Positions 46,833-58,384 are shown, counted from the first letter of the stretch. The stretch is DNA of 64,000 nt from Cyrtodaria siliqua (GCA_037043455.1 JAWPHD010011012.1:1-64000), one strand, 5' to 3'. Program-made: numbers and translations. Notes: a model not told the origin generated them from the letters alone.

Positions 46833-47720
46833 AAGTAGATGTAAAACCCGAACAGGATATATAGCATTAAAGAATGAATGAATGGTGTTTTACGGCACGT
46901 CGACACATAAATAGGTCACATTGCGCGCAAAAACATGAAGGAATGAAATAGTAATTAAAAATAATGTAAACGTATAAATATAAAACTATCTACAAATAAG
47001 GGATGATATGGTAGCAATATAACTATGTATATATGTAAATCAACAAATGCCCGCCAACGGGCTTGTAAACAAGTTAATATATATAGGAAAATATTATATT
47101 GATTTATAAAGTCTGATTTATTTAAGGAAATCTAAAACAAGACTAACATCTATAGTATCAAATAACTCTTTCAAAGTACAAATGTATTAAAGACCACACA
47201 CACCCAAAAACACGCATGGAAACAAACAAACATTACTAAACCAACAATTACAAAGATGCATAGAAGGCAAGGTATATGAAATCACAAACATAAAAGGGTC
47301 GATAATAGGTTAACGCCTTGGAACGGTCAGTGGCAAAAAAAGGTCACTGGGGGTCTTAAACTAGGTTTTAGAGTGCACCAAACCTCACTTTTACAGTAAA
47401 GTCATCCCAATAAAAGGGGACAGTGTAAATAAAGATATCTCCTTCAGGTTATATTCTATAACAAGCGAGACAGCATTAATAGGCAATATAAGTATAACAA
47501 ATAAATGTTAATGTATGTATAAAGATAAAAAAATAAAAGCCTAGAAAGACACAAAGCAAGTACTCAATGACTTGGCAGAAGCCAGATCAACAAGAGAACA
47601 AACCGTTAAGTGTACGACAAGACACGATTAAAGACAAACATCAAACGCTACCGTCCTTTAAGGATTTACTTGGACGTCATCATAGAGTCCACAATCTGTC
47701 TGTTCATCGCACAATACAGT
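46833..47720 (-). mobile_element. PLE-like tail interrupted by another repeat
   Basis: Family end at 46833-46870 (AAAAGTAGATGTAAAACCCG) and remainder from about 47195 (CACCCAAAAACACGCATGGA) to the coding stub at 47690-47720. Between them about 320 bp (46873-47190) of GAATGAATGAATGGTGTTTT followed by GGCACGTCGACACATAAATA, probably a SINE-like insertion; a related CGCACCAACACATAAAAGGT word is at 56425. Confidence 0.78.
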
Positions 47721-48335
47721 CAATAGATCAGAAGGGATAATGAATATTTTTCATCTATTAATGACGTCTCTGGCGGCCAACTTTGTGATGACGTCATGAC
47801 GTCATTTTATGTTTTAATGGACTTGAAACGTTTGGAATCATAATACTATATTTTTTCCTTCATGTCACTGTTATCGCCACCTTGGCACTTTTATAGATGC
47901 ACCAGTTCATTAAGTGCTAGTTTATATAACCAATTCTGCTCCAAGCAGACGATAATGCTTTAGGAGCAGACGACGTTGCTCCTAACAGACGACAGAGCTT
48001 AAGACGATGCTGTTCCTTATTGTCTGAGCCGTGTAACTATCATTCGCGCATATAATGCAGAAATTACATGTCATTTACATACTTTGCAACTCAAACTATT
48101 AAATGTTACACAAACACATACGTATATAATAGCTTTATTTCCATTATCTCGAAAGATTTTACCACGTTCGCGAGACTGGAATCGAATCAAGAAAGTAAAT
48201 GTTTCTTTTCTGAAAAACATCCGTTATTTGTTGCAGAATCCCTCTCGCAAGTGAAATTAGTTGTAATTCGGGGGATATATTATCTCTAGAAAACACCTCA
48301 CACTATCCTTACTTCTTTTTTTGCTCATAATGTAT
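47721..48335. other. Spacer, nothing recognised
   Basis: A short AGCAGACGA-type word is repeated at 47940-48010. The frame at 48068-48289 shows no domain. Confidence 0.4.
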
Positions 48336-48341
48336 CTTTAA

Positions 48342-48644
48342 AGCGACACACGGCAATCTTGATTTTTTTATTTTAGAATATCGCGGTGTCCCACTTGTTT
48401 TTCTGCATAAATGTTCACTCATCAGTATTAATTATACAAACAGAATAAAGAAAAATGTGTTTGCATATTAATAACTGTTGATTATTTTGCAACAATACTA
48501 TATTTAAACCTATGCTAAAATCAGAGAAGGAGAAAAATTTTATTTAATTATATGCAAGCAGGTTTAAAGTCAAACTATTACTGGATTAATAAGTCGAGTT
48601 AATTTTCATGCTTGATCAACACGTTATGATTGCCGTGTGTACCT
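48342..48644 (-). mobile_element. MITE, family M1
   Basis: 303 bp; left end AGCGACACACGGCAATCTT, right end reversed AGGTACACACGGCAATCA. TTAA on the left (48338-48341) and TTAG on the right. The interior is opposite in orientation to the 45372 copy. Confidence 0.85.
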
Positions 48645-48659
48645 TTAGACGTATTTTAC

Positions 48660-49140
48660 TATCAGACGTGAGTATGATCTAACTTAATGTTAAGCCATTT
48701 ATAACACACACACACTCGTATGCAATGCAAATTACATCCATCTATTTGAGAATGAGTTGTCTGTTACATCTGTGCTCGTAAACACGCCCAGATAATCTCC
48801 TGATAATCCATTGAGAGTGTACTTAATCACTAAAGTGCGTTCTTGAAGGTAGATAGTTACGGTAAGATGGAATATCCTATACCCTATATCCTATTTTCTG
48901 GCATGCATTTTATTCTGCACCATAATCTTACAGTCTCTATCTTTTTTTTACAATGCATGATTCCATTCCCATATCACCACGGGTAGCTATATTGGATACA
49001 TGATTACAATATCTACATGTTATGAACTATATCATATATATCCTATATATCTTTGATCCGAAAATGTAAGTGTTCTGGGCCAAATAATATATTAAAGATC
49101 TATCATTCCTTTTATGATACTGAGAACTGTTGTTGTTGCT
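48660..49140. other. Spacer with RU-related words
   Basis: ACGCCCAGATAATCTCCTGA near 48785 recalls the CCAGATAATCTCTAGATAAT segment of the RU units. Otherwise nothing. Confidence 0.4.
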
Positions 49141-49145
49141 GCTTG

Positions 49146-49402
49146 TTAAACGCAGTATTGTTTAGTGTATGTATAAGAAGGACGTTTAACGCCGCTATTA
49201 ACGATCCTTCATTGTCAAACGCAGTATTGTGTATGTATAAGAAGGACGTTTAACGCCGCTATTAACGATCCTTCATAGTCAAACGCAGTATTGTGTATGT
49301 ATAAGAAGGACGTTTAACGCCGCTATTAACGATCCTTCATAGTCAAACGCAGTATTGTGTATGTATAAGAAGAACGTTTAACGCCGCTTTTAACGATCTT
49401 TC
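49146..49402 (-). repeat. 64-bp tandem repeat, 4 units, forming the end of a SINE
   Basis: Unit TCAAACGCAGTATTGTGTAT then GTATAAGAAGGACGTTTAAC and GCCGCTATTAACGATCCTTCATAG. The GCGGCGTTAAAC word (minus) is the usual kind of 3' end in several molluscan SINEs, so the terminal region appears to have been copied repeatedly. Confidence 0.88.
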
Positions 49403-49668
49403 TGTCGTATTGGGACGTTGTCTACGTGTAGCAGTGATCCCAATGCTCAACTTTATAGTGATCGCACAATGGAATTACATGCTGTAGACACATGACATTA
49501 TATGTCGGACACTGAGCCAACCAGTCCTAGTACTACCCTTTATATGATGAATGTTAAGCAATGGGGCATCTAGTAGCATGGAGTCTTTGTAGTGGCCCGG
49601 CAGGGGACCGAACCCACGACCTCCTGCGTGCCAGGCGGACGCTTTACCTAACTATTTCGAAAACGAAA
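49403..49668 (-). mobile_element. tRNA-derived SINE (family S2)
   Basis: Minus strand head: A-box-like TTAGGTAAAGCGTCC and B box GGGTTCGGTCCCC with GGCACGCAGGAGGTCGTG between (49595-49655), then GGCCACTACAAAGACTCCAT. The body leads into the 64-bp units. The tRNA-like fold is not complete, so this is not a working tRNA gene. Confidence 0.78.
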
Positions 49669-49874
49669 TACTAGTTTCCTACATTTTAAAACAACTGTTG
49701 CTCTCATGATAAATTATTTTTTTTTCTTTCCAAAATGCATCCAAAAGATTAAACCAATTTTATTTGAAATTCCGGTGCGTGCCTTGCATACGATATATTG
49801 CTTCTATAAGCTCATGCGTAATCTTATTAGATTTATCATAGCGTCTCCGTGGACGAGGGGTGAACGACGTTGCG

Positions 49875-49940
49875 TTGTAAACCTTCTCGCTTCTCACCGC
49901 TGAGGGATTCGAATTCCACTGGGAGCTCGACTTGTATGTC
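49875..49940 (+). mobile_element. S1 SINE head, cut by a PLE-like insertion
   Basis: CTTCTCACCGCTGAGGGATT, then GATTCGAATTCC (B box) and CACTGGGAGCTCGACTTGTA, after which the PLE-like coding sequence starts abruptly at GTCGGGGATGTTCC. Confidence 0.72.
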
Positions 49941-50900
49941 GGGGATGTTCCCCGAGCAACTTCTTACGGGGTCTATGTGTCTCAACTTATTCGTTTTTTT
50001 TCTAGAGCTTGTACTCGAGTTGAGGACTTTAATATTCGTAATATTTTGCATTACTAAAACGCTACTCCTTCGGGGCTACCGTTATCATAAACTGCGTAAA
50101 ACCTTTGCAAAATTGTATTATCGTAACCCTGATCTTCTTTCTAAATATAAAAGTAATTTAAGCACTCTTCTGCGGCAATGACTATCACAACCTGACTTCT
50201 ATGGTAACGTGATTTACAAACTTCGTAAGATCATTGGTCATGATCATTTTCATACTATCTTTGTTAAACTTGTTAAACGGTTTACCAAAAGAGGCTATGA
50301 CTCTATTATTTTGCAACGAACTGCATGTTTGGTGGTGGACCCAATTACAGTTCGCCACTATGCTTTCCTCTTTGATCGTGCAATGACCGGACAGGCTGTT
50401 GACTCTATGATGAAGTCTACCTAAAGCCCAAAAGGCGGTGACGTTTAATATTTGTCTACAATCTTGTCTTGTCGTGCCCTCAATGGTTTATACTCTTGTT
50501 GCTCTGGCTTCTGCCAAGTCATTGAGTACCTTCTTTGTGGCTTTCTAGGCTATCTTTTTTTTGTATTTATATATACACAAACATCTTTGTGTTTTATTTA
50601 TATTGCCTATTAATGCTGCTTTGTTTGTTAGAGAATAGTTCATGGCGGGGATATCTTTATTTACACTGTCCCGCTTATTGGGTTGACAATAGGGTAAGTG
50701 TGAGGTTTGGTGCACCCTAGAACCTTTGCCACTGACCGTTCCAAGGCGGTAGCCCTATTGTCAACCCTTTTGTGTTTGTGATGTCTTAGTTGGCCTTTTA
50801 TTCATCTTTAAATTTGGTCTTTGTTTCTGTGGGTGTTTGAATGCTGCTTTTCCTGTTTGATTTTTATATCTATACTCCTGTTCGACCTTTATACTTACTT
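49941..50900 (+). mobile_element. PLE-like element, 5'-truncated
   Basis: C-terminal RT coding region and tail, truncated at nearly the same RT position (GDVPRATSYG) as the copy at 10612. In the tail the block between AGAACC and TTTGCCACTG is shortened. The end is doubled: TTCCTGTTTGATTTTTATAT at about 50850 and CCTGTTCGACCTTTATACTT at about 50877. Confidence 0.85.
49945..50424 (+). pseudogene. PLE-like RT C-terminal fragment
   Basis: GDVPRATSYGVYVSQLIRF, a shift in a T-run at 49992-50002, ARALVLELRT-type remnant, RGYRYHKLRKTFAKLYYRN, a stop TGA at about 50180 (RQ*LSQPDFYGN), then LRKIIGHDHFHTIFVKLVKRF and RTACLVVDPITVRHYAFLF to MKST and TAA at 50422-50424. That stop coincides with the native C-terminus inferred from the 39567 copy. 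No catalytic motif is included. Confidence 0.8.
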
Positions 50901-51543
50901 TTATTGCAAGCAAACGAACTATTTCCGCGGAAAAACATGTTATCATTCCTTTTAGATAAATGTAAGGTAAACGTTCTAATGATAAAAAGTAGTACTAAAC
51001 TATTAACCTTTTTATAAAACTAAAGAAAAAAAAATATAGAATAGAATATCTTCTATTTCCAATTTTGGGCCATTACTGGCACACAAATCACTATTTTTAT
51101 AATTAGAAAAGAAAAAATGTTAAACACTATACATTCCCATGGACTGTACATAGAAGTATGTTAAGTGTTGACATTCCTAAATGAAAGCGTGATTCTGATT
51201 AATTAGACAATACACACAAAGAAACAAAAACAAAAACAAAAACAAAGAATAAAAATAAAAAATAAAATAAATAAACAGTATAATAATTGATTAAAATACT
51301 AATCTTGGTAGAATATCAATAACAGTATATAATAATTGCAGTCACTCGAACATTTAGATAATAGAATGTGATTGGTTAAAGGACGATCACATGATCATTT
51401 TTTTCCAGCGAACTGTACGAAGAACTACTTTCATCCGCCGTTAATAGCGTGTGCGTAAAAACAACAGTAACCCGTATTTATTCTAATAATTGTTTTAATA
51501 AATTAAGAAAATATGTACTTTTAGGATAGTTATTGCAATTATA
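50901..51543. other. AT-rich spacer
   Basis: A-rich runs (51215-51275, AAACAAAAAC and AAATAAAAAA) and nothing else recognised. Confidence 0.4.
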
Positions 51544-51643
51544 AGGGTTTAATGTATTTTTATCTGCGTCCATCGGAAAATAACTGCTATGAGTCATTCG
51601 CAGTTATTTTCCGATGAACGCAGATAAAATTACATTAAACCCT
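51544..51643. repeat. Foldback palindrome, 100 bp
   Basis: AGGGTTTAATGTATTTTTAT pairs with ATAAAATTACATTAAACCCT; arms of about 45 bp with few mismatches, centre at CTATGAGTCATTC. Confidence 0.92.
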
Positions 51644-51649
51644 CAAATA

Positions 51650-52845
51650 AATATGCATCATTCTAAGTATTATTATTATTGTATATAACCATTTTACATA
51701 TTTGAATTAAAATATTCACTTTCAGGATACTTTTCCTTAACTTACATGTAGTATAATAAAAAAGTGATACTGTGTAAATGATGCCATCTGTTTCAGTACT
51801 TATTAACCAAATAAATTAATTGACGATAGTGCAGCAAAGTTGGTATATATATCATTCACGTAATTTAACGTAAACAATCTGTCATTATTATAGCTAGACA
51901 AGTGAACAAAAAGTGAACCTCAAAATACTTTCTGTACAGAAACAAGTATTATAAAACCATCCCTGATATTGAATGCTTTATGAGATATTTGCATTATAGG
52001 AAAGATATTTAAGAAATTATTGCATTCTCTAAGAACAAACTTGAACAACACAATGCCAAATGGATGTTTGTTGACATTTGAGAAATGAAATAGAGATAGA
52101 AGGTTAATTAGTAAGATCATTTTCCATAGATATACCTCTTACTATACTCATACTATATTCTTCTTTTTTGCTATCTTTCTATCACCTACCTTTCTCTCGA
52201 TACATTTCTATTAAACTAAACGTTTTCTTTCAATACATTATATATTGTAATTTATTGTTGAATATAATTTCATAATTATTGCTTTTGTACATTATTGTAT
52301 TGAAAAGAAATAAAATGTTAAAAAAATGAACCTCGTCTTCTACACAGTCGAGGTTACAGACTTTGTATTTCCTGTCGGAAAGTGCAATATAACTATCATA
52401 TATATATATTTATCACATAACGTCCCTTTTTAGCAGTGTCGAACACCCATGTAATATTCTGTTGTATGACACACGTGTAATACAACTTGGAACGATTTTG
52501 ATTGGTTGAGTTAAACCTGTAACACTACGCAAGTTTATTAACTGAAACTATTTTATTTATTACAAATTCACCCAGATCTGAGTCATCAACTTATTTTTTG
52601 TGACAGCTTATAAAAATAATGCACGTTATACAAATCATTGTTGTTGGTTTGTTAAAAAGTTGGCGTAAACTGCTATTTTGTAAAGAGGTAAAACACGAAC
52701 TCTTTTATACGCAACGTTATGTGTGAGACGCGACGTTACGACGTCACATATTTTATGACGTTTTGGCGCTAAAATGTGTCTGACGTCGTGGCGGTTCTAT
52801 GTCCATCTGAATTAATTTTTATTAACTTGATTGCAATGTTTTGTG
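51650..52845. other. AT-rich spacer
   Basis: No gene or array recognised. 52690-52790 has several TGACGT/ACGTCA words without a clear structure. Confidence 0.4.
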
Positions 52846-52851
52846 ATAAAA

Positions 52852-53004
52852 AGGATCTTAAACGAGTTCCCATTCCATATAAGATTTATGAAACTCGTTA
52901 TGAATTATTTTTAATTTTAACTCGCAAAAAGGCTCGTTAAAATTAAAATAATTCATAACTCGTTTCATAAATCTTATATGAAATGGGAACTCGTTTAAGA
53001 TCCT
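52852..53004. repeat. Foldback palindrome, 153 bp
   Basis: AGGATCTTAAACGAGTTCCC pairs with GGGAACTCGTTTAAGATCCT; arms about 70 bp, centre CTCGCAAAAAGGCTCG. Pairing is nearly perfect along the whole arm. Confidence 0.93.
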
Positions 53005-53239
53005 CTATATATATTAATATAAAAACAGTACAATAATATAACTAGTACCCGCTTTATAGACAATATGATGTCAGTGCCTTTATAGACAATATTATGTCAG
53101 TGCCTTTTATTATCAAGTTTATTAGGCGAGGCTATTCTGCGTTTCCGTGGCGAGACACATCGTTATTCTTTGTTTTCTAAGATGACCCTAATAAACCTGG
53201 TATTAAAAGGTACTTATACTATATTATTCATATCACGTA

Positions 53240-53275
53240 CATCAACATGTTGCTGCTGCTACTGCTGCTGCTACC

Positions 53276-53319
<44 letters not shown>

Positions 53320-53424
53320 AACTACTACTATTACTACTACCACTACTACTACTACAACTACTACTGCTACTACTGCTACTACTACTGCTACTACTACTAC
53401 TACCAGTACTACAACTACTACCAG

Positions 53425-53483
<59 letters not shown>

Positions 53484-53486
53484 TTG

Positions 53487-53535
<49 letters not shown>

Positions 53536-53546
53536 CAGTACCACTT

Positions 53547-53585
<39 letters not shown>

Positions 53586-53643
53586 TTACTACTACTACTA
53601 CTATACTACTACTACTACTACTACTACTGCAACTACTACTACA

Positions 53644-53681
<38 letters not shown>

Positions 53682-53723
53682 AACAACTACTACTACTACT
53701 ACTGCAACTACTACTACCGCTAG

Positions 53724-53765
<42 letters not shown>

Positions 53766-53769
53766 AACA

Positions 53770-53803
<34 letters not shown>

Positions 53804-53815
53804 ATAATAATAATA
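53240..53815 (+). repeat. (ACT)n microsatellite, about 575 bp
   Basis: Long ACT/CTA run with scattered ATT, CAG, ACA and TGC interruptions and at least one phase shift near 53605. It produces Leu-, Tyr-, Thr- and Val-rich artefact frames on both strands. Confidence 0.96.
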
Positions 53816-54726
53816 CTATTGATATTGGCTGGTCATTGACTATATTAGACTCCGGAAAATCAGAAGTATATTAGAAATTACTGAGATTATAAATGCTTTA
53901 CTTGGAATTATACTCCGGATATCGGAAGCATAATAATAAATGAATGGTTATTTTATCCGGTAATCTATATCCTTTTCATTCAATGTAACCCGATACGTGC
54001 TGGCAATGCCATGACACGTTCGGACAATGCTATATTAATACACATTAGAATTGGAAAGACATATCAATAATACATACTCTTCTAATTAACACTGAGAAAA
54101 ATTTTGAAATGTTGTCTTTTGGCATGACGGTAGTATTTCCGTGTTCTATCGTCCATTGATCAATTCTTGCCTTACATCAGCCCTGACATTGTTGCAGTGT
54201 TTCATATGTTCTCGATGTATATAGATTGTTTTATTCCCATTGGCGCTGAAATTAGACAGAAAACACCAGCAGCAGAAAAAAACACATCACGGTAAAACAA
54301 TATAAGGGTAAGGGAGGGCGGGTTAATGAAATATTGTTTATATAACTATGAATTATCCATGAATTTACAACCAACTTACTTGGCAGGTTATGAAGGGAGA
54401 TAACTCTAGATGATTTTTTTTTCATTGTTATACTAAACAGTTTTTCCCCCATTTTATGATAATTCAAATTACTTGCCATTTTACGCCTTCATAAATTCAG
54501 AATCAATTTATATAACATAAATTGTCTAAGCAGACGACAACACGTTGAACTCTTAAACGATAACATTTCTTAAAATAAACTCGTTTATCAGGTTTATTGT
54601 CACCAATGTCGTCTGGTAATTTACCCGATGACATTTCCTTGTCTGTTTGTTCCTTCCCTGTAAACATTGTCGTCTGCATCAAGTTCCGTTAGACACATCT
54701 AGAATATATGAAGAATAACAAGAGGT

Positions 54727-54895
54727 AAGTAGATATTAAAGTCGAACAGGAAATTTAGCATTCAATGACCATAGTCAACCAACAAACACGCATAGAAACA
54801 AACAATAATTACAAAGATTATTAAAAGTCAAGATATGACATCGCAAACATATAAGGCTATACTACCTTGGAATGGTCAGTGGCAAAAAAGGTGTA
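54727..54895 (-). mobile_element. PLE-like 3' end, truncated
   Basis: AAGTAGATATTAAAGTCGAA to GGAATGGTCAGTGGCAAAAA. The upstream flank (54600-54725) resembles that of the next tail copy (55800-55914): ATTTCCTTG, then TTCCGTTAGACACAT versus TTCCGCTAGACCCAT. Confidence 0.82.
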
Positions 54896-54944
54896 TTACA
54901 TGACAATGTAGTATCGCTAAAAAGACTTCCAAAAAATATGCCAA

Positions 54945-55122
54945 AATAATAATAACAACAACAATAATATTAATAATAATAATAATAATAATAATTATAA
55001 TAATAATAATAATAATAATAATATAATAATAACAATAATAATAACAATAATATAATAACAATAATAATAATAATAATATATAATAATTATATAATAATAA
55101 TAATATAATAATAATTATTATT

Positions 55123-55179
<57 letters not shown>

Positions 55180-55218
55180 TAATAACAATATTATTATAGT
55201 AATTATAATAATTATAAT

Positions 55219-55280
<62 letters not shown>
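54945..55280 (+). repeat. (AAT)n microsatellite, about 335 bp
   Basis: AAT/TAA/ATA run with AAC and TTAT interruptions, starting 50 bp after a PLE tail fragment. Confidence 0.96.
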
Positions 55281-55284
<4 letters not shown>

Positions 55285-55914
55285 GTAAATGATAACCTTG
55301 GCTTCTGGGTGTGCAATAAAGTAATTACTTATATATCGTAATACACTAGAGTAGTAAATATGTAAATGAGGACCAAATCAATCATAGCATCCGACGAGGT
55401 CATCGAGATAAAGTAGAGCATACTTACTGACTGTCGAGGGGTACAACATAAACATGAATTGCGTTATAATACTAAAGGGTCGTATCATTCTTTTGACGAA
55501 TTTCCTAAACAGTTTTTCTAAAAGTGGCCTGGACACTTTCTTACCGCGCCTGCTTGCTGTGGGTAAGGGTGTTCAATCACACCGTTTTTGTTTTTTCTTG
55601 GCCCAAGTTCCCCCAATAAATATTGAACGCTCCTTTACCATAATGGATGCGTCCCATTATTTTCAGCTACAACGAATAATCGTATATAGATATCAATATT
55701 TCAATATTTCACAAGGCAGACATAATTATTAAACGATATCATTGTTTTTATTTTCACCGCCGTATATTATTAGTTTTGTTTCAAACCAAACGAATTGTTT
55801 TCGGCAATGCAAATTGCTCTTCTCAGACGATATTTCCTTGTTTCGTGAGATACACTTTGTTTTTTGTTTTTATCTGCAACAAATACGAATTCCGCTAGAC
55901 CCATATTAGAATAA
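55281..55914. other. Spacer, nothing firm
   Basis: An open frame at 55454-55732 (92 codons) has no recognisable domain or neighbours that would support a gene. Confidence 0.4.
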
Positions 55915-56275
55915 AAGTAGATATAAAAGTCGAACAGGAAAAGTAGCATTCAAGGACAAAAAATACGCATAGAAACAACAATTACAGTGATGAGGTATAT
56001 GACATCACAAACATAAACGGGTTGACAATAGGGTTGTCACCTTGGAACGGTTAATGGCCAAAAAGGCCACGTGGTGTTTAAAAAACACTCACTCTTACCA
56101 GGGAGTAAGTGTAAGTATACTTACTCCCTGCTCTTACCTAATAAAGCAATATAGTGTAAATAAAAAAATCCACACCAGGCTATATACTCTAACAAACTAG
56201 ACAGCGTTAGTAGGCAATATAAATTCAACACAAAGATAATCATGTATATACGAATTAAAAAAACAAAGCCACCAT
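55915..56275 (-). mobile_element. PLE-like 3' tail copy
   Basis: Family end AAAAGTAGATATAAAAGTCG, then GGTTGACAATAGGGTTGTCA, a degraded GTGCACC region replaced by a duplicated ACTTACTCCC segment (56098-56132) and CTAACAAACTAGACAGCGTT. Confidence 0.82.
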
Positions 56276-56539
56276 TTTTTTCTCCAATATATCTATACAG
56301 AATACTTAAATACTGAAGTATTTAAAATGAAACTCTACGGAACTGAAACGTTAACACTATAATATAATAATTCATTAACACGGCTTTAAATAAACTTAAT
56401 TGAATTGAATTGGGTTTTAAGGCGCACCAACACATAAAAGGTTAGATGGCGCCTAACAGGCATGAACATGCTAGGCTCATGCTCCATGCGTGTTGTTGTG
56501 TGAGGGAATATATCAAAGCCCCTGTATATTTAAGCCCTG

Positions 56540-56715
56540 ATTTATGTAAACTCCCACCGAAGTGCAGTGGTGTAGTGGTAAGTGTCTGACCTGCAATCGG
56601 GAGGTCGTGAGTTCGAGCCCCCAGGCCGCGTCAAACCGAAGACGTTACAAAAGTTAATAGTTACTTGTAACTCATACTTGATAAGCAAATAATGGGTAGT
56701 GCTGCGTCTGGTTGA
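56540..56715 (+). mobile_element. tRNA-derived SINE (family S3)
   Basis: A box TGGTGTAGTGGTAAG at 56568-56582 and B box GAGTTCGAGCCC at about 56609-56620, spaced as in a tRNA, with CTGCAATCGGGAGGTCG between. The anticodon stem does not pair properly, so it is a SINE head rather than a tRNA gene. Confidence 0.78.
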
Positions 56716-56718
56716 TCC

Positions 56719-57301
56719 GGTGTCGCGTGAGATCCACAATATAAAAGTGATATCACAACAAAGCGGAGTTATAGATCAGACTACACCAATTACCAACCAA
56801 TCAGAGGGCAGGGAAAAAGTTCCAGGGTAAATTCGGAGCTATTACACAGAATCTCTTAATTTTGATTGGTTGTCAAGGTAATCAAACCAAAAAATCTTGC
56901 TAAAAAATTAAAATTCAACTTTTGAAGAGTACTTATAAAGGTTAAATCATACATTTGTGTAATGTATTCATAATGTGTTGCATAATCAAAGAAAGAAGTA
57001 TATTTTACATTTTCCTCATGTTTCTACATGCAAGTAGGTGGGTCAGCACCATCCGACCCAAACAGCTTTTTCAAAACATACTCAATGTATGGCTTCTGTA
57101 TGTTTTTTTTGATAAAACTAAGATAGGTCTTTCAAAACAAGTAATAAAAAATATAGCTTCCTATATTAGGAAACTCAGTGCAGAGCTTAGAGTTATAAGG
57201 TAGACCTATGGAAAATGAATTGGTGTAGTTTGACCTGTAAGCTTTCTAAAACATAACGTGTGCGTGGACTTTCTGATGTACGTGTGGATCTCACGTGACA
57301 C
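56719..57301. repeat. Inverted-repeat-bounded segment next to the S3 SINE
   Basis: CCGGTGTCGCGTGAGATCCA at about 56719 reappears inverted at 57283-57305 with one mismatch. The inside contains a short frame (56955-57203) without a known domain. It could be a MITE or two oppositely oriented SINE ends. Confidence 0.5.
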
Positions 57302-58384
57302 CGGTGTCAGAAGAATGTGACAGGGTGGGTTAGGATGTACTATGGCGTGGTATTCCAGAATGGCAGACTATATCTGCTTCAAGCAGACTGTAGATTGATA
57401 CATAGCAATACACACAATCGTCACTAGACAGTCCACTCTCCATTACACCCAACTGTACCGGGATTCTCTGGTGGCTACCAGGGCGGAGGGACTATAATCC
57501 TTAGAATTACACACACATACTCACTGAAAACTTCCAGAAAAGCACGTAGTCGTGGGAGGTGTTGCACCTTATAGTACATCAGATTCAGTAAACCCCTAGT
57601 CTTCTACTTGTCTCTCTTGTTTGTGTTTGTTGCTTCCACCTTTACAGTATTAATTGTTACTGTTCGTAACGGAATATTGAATATCAGAGACTGTACCATG
57701 TTTTATTTATTGATATTTATTTTATCTCACACAAAGGGAGTTTCCTTCATGTTCCTGTAAGCTATATTTCTAAATCTGTCATCTGTTAGCACGCTTGCAC
57801 TTCAGTTATCAGTTGTATTACAGAGTGTATTGTGTCGGACTGAGTGTGGGTACAGGCTGTAAGTTAGATCGTTCTTACAATAATGATATCAATATAACAG
57901 GGCGAAAACATACAAATATCAAAGGGCGAGAATATATCGATTTCATAGGGCGTATCGAAGTATATCGCAGAAGTTTACTTCTTAAATGGCTTAATGTATT
58001 TTGTATCTGAAGTACGATTCTGGATGTGGTTGAGGTGGGTGGGCGTGTCAGTTATTATCTTATTCCCTGACAATTATTCTCCAATTATGTAATTTGATGA
58101 GTCTGTGCGTTTACATTGTTATACCAGGAATATAAATATATATTTCAGTTGTAATGACTTATACTTCATTTAGAAAGTGTTCCTCTGTTTCTATTGTTTG
58201 CCCGGAGTACATATTTCAACACATAGGACCGCCAGGTTAACGTTTCAATCCGACGTATAGAGCCTATATATATAAATAATGAATCGTTCATAAAATCATA
58301 TGAAGATTGGAAAATCCAACACGAGGTATACTTGCTTTAATCGGAAAAGGGGCTCTGCTGAGGTTCCGATTAAAAGAGTTATAT
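57302..58384. other. Spacer
   Basis: 57585-57640 resembles 36260-36310. Otherwise no gene or array recognised; GGGCGAAAACATACAAAT and GGGCGAGAATATATCGAT at 57900 form a short direct repeat. Confidence 0.4.

Noticed and set aside
49595..49660. Functional tRNA gene on minus
   Set aside because: Continues into SINE body and tail units; acceptor stem not formed.
53170..53874. 234-codon plus-strand frame rich in Tyr/Thr and matching Leu/Val frames
   Set aside because: Entirely the (ACT)n microsatellite; low complexity with phase shifts.
56563..56625. Functional tRNA gene
   Set aside because: A and B boxes are fine but the anticodon stem and acceptor stem do not pair; a SINE head fits better.
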